This document shows, piece by piece, positions 62,515-64,000 of a DNA stretch of 64,000 nucleotides. Where the stretch lies: NCBI GenBank assembly GCA_016744515.1, contig JADGEF010000002.1, positions 35,389-99,388 on the forward strand. The letters are read 5' to 3'. Source of the DNA: Marinifilaceae bacterium (lineage in GTDB: Bacteria > Bacteroidota > Bacteroidia > Bacteroidales > Marinifilaceae). A program made the translations under genes and the position numbers. The notes under the pieces are model-generated. The model did no database searches. It was not told the DNA's origin and saw nothing but the letters and a program-made list of their open reading frames with translations. The stretch's first letter is position 1, and each line of letters begins with the position of its first letter.

Positions 62515-63173
62515 TGAAAATAGCAGGATTTAAGAAACAAAGTCTTATTGACTATCCTGGAAATATCAGCTCTGTGATTTTTACACAGGGCTGTAATTTT
62601 CGCTGTGGCTATTGCCATAATCCCAACTTAGTTCTTCCTAAAAAGTTTGAGAAATGCTATGATGAAGAGGAACTCTTTTCCTATTGGAAAAAATATCATC
62701 ACTTACTTGATGCCGTTTGCATTACAGGCGGTGAGCCCTGTATTCATAAAGATCTACCTGAATTCATTCACAAAATCAAGCAAATGGGTTTGAAAGTAAA
62801 ACTAGATAGCAATGGGACAAATCCAAACATGCTTAAATATCTCATTAAAAATCAGCTAATTGATTTCATTGCAATGGACATCAAGCATGTTTTAGAGCTC
62901 AATTATTACAATTCTTCGGTTGGTCAAACTTTAAGTCAACAAAATTTTAATCACGTACTTAAGTCTATCAACTTAATTGAAGAATCTGAAATAGAACATG
63001 AATTTAGAACAACAGTTGCCAAAGGCTTGCATACAATTGAACAAATTAAAAGCCTAAAAGATAAATTTAAAACTTTCTATACCATTCAGAATTTCAAGTC
63101 AGGTATAACGCTGAATGAAAATCACAATTTTGAAGCATGGACCAATGAGGAATTAACAGAAATGTGCCTATAA
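62514..63173 (+). CDS. nrdG: Anaerobic ribonucleotide reductase activating protein (radical SAM)
   Basis: 219 residues. The cluster motif CxxxCxxC is at C27, C31, C34 (FTQGCNFRCGYCHNPNLV), followed by CITGGEP (SAM-binding GGE). It generates the glycyl radical on NrdD using S-adenosylmethionine and an electron donor. Its ATG shares the last base of the nrdD stop, so the pair is translationally coupled. Confidence 0.95.
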   Translation: MKIAGFKKQSLIDYPGNISSVIFTQGCNFRCGYCHNPNLVLPKKFEKCYDEEELFSYWKKYHHLLDAVCITGGEPCIHKDLPEFIHKIKQMGLKVKLDSNGTNPNMLKYLIKNQLIDFIAMDIKHVLELNYYNSSVGQTLSQQNFNHVLKSINLIEESEIEHEFRTTVAKGLHTIEQIKSLKDKFKTFYTIQNFKSGITLNENHNFEAWTNEELTEMCL

Positions 63174-63321
63174 AACTTCTAAAACAGAGGCTTCATCTAA
63201 AAAACATTCCGTAATTTGAGAAAGCATGCAATATTTCTATCCTCGAAATAGTTTATACATAGAGACTCATATTTAGTTATTTTAGAATTATTAAATCACA
63301 ACATATATTTAATTGAAAATT

Positions 63322-63789
63322 ATGAAAAAACTGTTATTAATTGTTTGTCTGTTCTGTATTGGAACTTTGGCTCAGGCACAAGATTACGGTACGGGAATTG
63401 GAATTAGAGGAGGTTCGGCAAATGGATTAACGATCAAACATTTTATTAAAAAGAATGTTGCCTTAGAAGGTATCATCTCTACCAGATGGCAAGGTGTAAA
63501 CCTAACAGGATTGTACGAAATTCACGCTCAGGCTTTCAATGAGCCTGGTTTTAACTGGTATTATGGTTTTGGTGCTCATATTGGCTTCTGGGATGGCGAC
63601 CATGCACATTGGGGTAATGATGACAAAAATTACACTATTCTTGGCATTGATGGTATTTTGGGTTTAGAATACAATATCCGTGAAATTCCTATCAATCTAA
63701 GTTTAGACTGGAAACCGGCCTTAAATATCTTTGGCGATTCTGGTTTTTGGGGCGATGGTTTCGCACTTTCAGTACGATATGTCTTCTAA
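63322..63789 (+). CDS. Small outer-membrane beta-barrel-like protein
   Basis: 155 residues from ATG 63322; a TTG three codons earlier is possible but unneeded. Signal peptide (KKLLLIVCLFCIGTLAQAQ) followed by Gly- and aromatic-rich alternating strands (GTGIGIRGGSANGLTIKHFI, NWYYGFGAHIGFWDGDHAHW) and a C-terminal SVRYVF typical of outer-membrane barrels. About eight strands are plausible. Function unknown. Ends in its own terminator. Confidence 0.8.
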   Translation: MKKLLLIVCLFCIGTLAQAQDYGTGIGIRGGSANGLTIKHFIKKNVALEGIISTRWQGVNLTGLYEIHAQAFNEPGFNWYYGFGAHIGFWDGDHAHWGNDDKNYTILGIDGILGLEYNIREIPINLSLDWKPALNIFGDSGFWGDGFALSVRYVF

Positions 63790-63818
63790 TCAGAATTAAA
63801 TAGAACTCAATAATAAAT

Positions 63819-63854
63819 AATCCCAACTTGCAATGAGCAGGTTGGGATTTTTTC
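63819..63854 (+). terminator. Terminator of the small outer-membrane protein gene
   Basis: A 13-bp stem with one G-U pair (63819-63831 with 63837-63849) followed by T residues to 63853. Confidence 0.85.
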
Positions 63855-64000
63855 ATGTTAGCACATAAAGCAAAATAACTGAAGTAAAGAACAGGGCAAA
63901 TGCGCACTTTTTAAATTCGCCCGAGGCAGACTAAAATATCAATTATTGGGGCAATCCCTGCGGGGCGGGCTATCCGCACTCGCTTTTTGTCCGAAAAAAA

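Overview
The window is AT-rich chromosomal DNA from a Bacteroidota bacterium, most likely a marine, (facultatively) anaerobic member of the Bacteroidales of the Marinifilaceae/Labilibaculum type. This placement is inference from gene content and style: a complete Bat (aerotolerance) operon, TonB-type outer-membrane proteins with carboxypeptidase-like N-terminal domains, DUF4251 and DUF6261 proteins, anaerobic NrdDG, TAnnTTTG-like promoter boxes and almost no Shine-Dalgarno sequences. No rRNA or tRNA gene was seen.

Layout. 1-3.4 kb (+): end of a thioesterase, a DUF4251 protein, then asnA behind what reads as two tandem asparagine-rich leader-peptide attenuators, and two small membrane proteins. 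3.4-11.6 kb: cation/H+ antiporter, NUDIX hydrolase, hemerythrin-like protein, outer-membrane receptor, ABC exporter. 11.8-17.5 kb (-): amino-acid racemase, GNAT, free-standing alanine racemase, M20 amidohydrolase and Na+ symporter, with a fossil 3' end of a second symporter. 17.5-18.2 kb: IS1595 transposase fossil. 19.4-28.5 kb (+): MoxR-DUF58-BatA/B/C/D/E operon.

28.5-33.2 kb (-): an accessory block bounded by real batE and a second copy of the batE 3' end. It encodes an FtsZ-like protein that has lost its GTP-binding motifs, a WYL regulator, a DEDDh exonuclease, a PD-(D/E)XK nuclease-like protein and two tiny proteins.

34-42.6 kb (-): a leucine/isovalerate or terpene-type acyl-CoA carboxylation operon (carboxyltransferase, hydratase, biotin carboxylase, AtuA-like, acyl-CoA dehydrogenase, divergent butyrate-kinase homologue). 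43.8-59.7 kb (-): a beta-oxidation/butyryl-CoA locus (crotonase, hydroxyacyl-CoA dehydrogenase, thiolase, acyl-CoA dehydrogenase, EtfB, EtfA, two-part Fe-S membrane oxidoreductase that probably passes ETF electrons to the quinone pool). This locus is broken up by REP-associated transposases with their palindromes and by a RloA/RloB (AbiL-like) defence pair with a DUF6261 gene.

60-64 kb (+): a cobalamin riboswitch followed by nrdD-nrdG, then a small outer-membrane protein.

Main points of interest: the double Asn attenuator before asnA, the island between the two batE 3' ends with its pseudo-FtsZ, the five 41-bp palindrome-bearing tandem repeats, the recently duplicated RAYT/REP unit, and B12 control of the B12-independent reductase.
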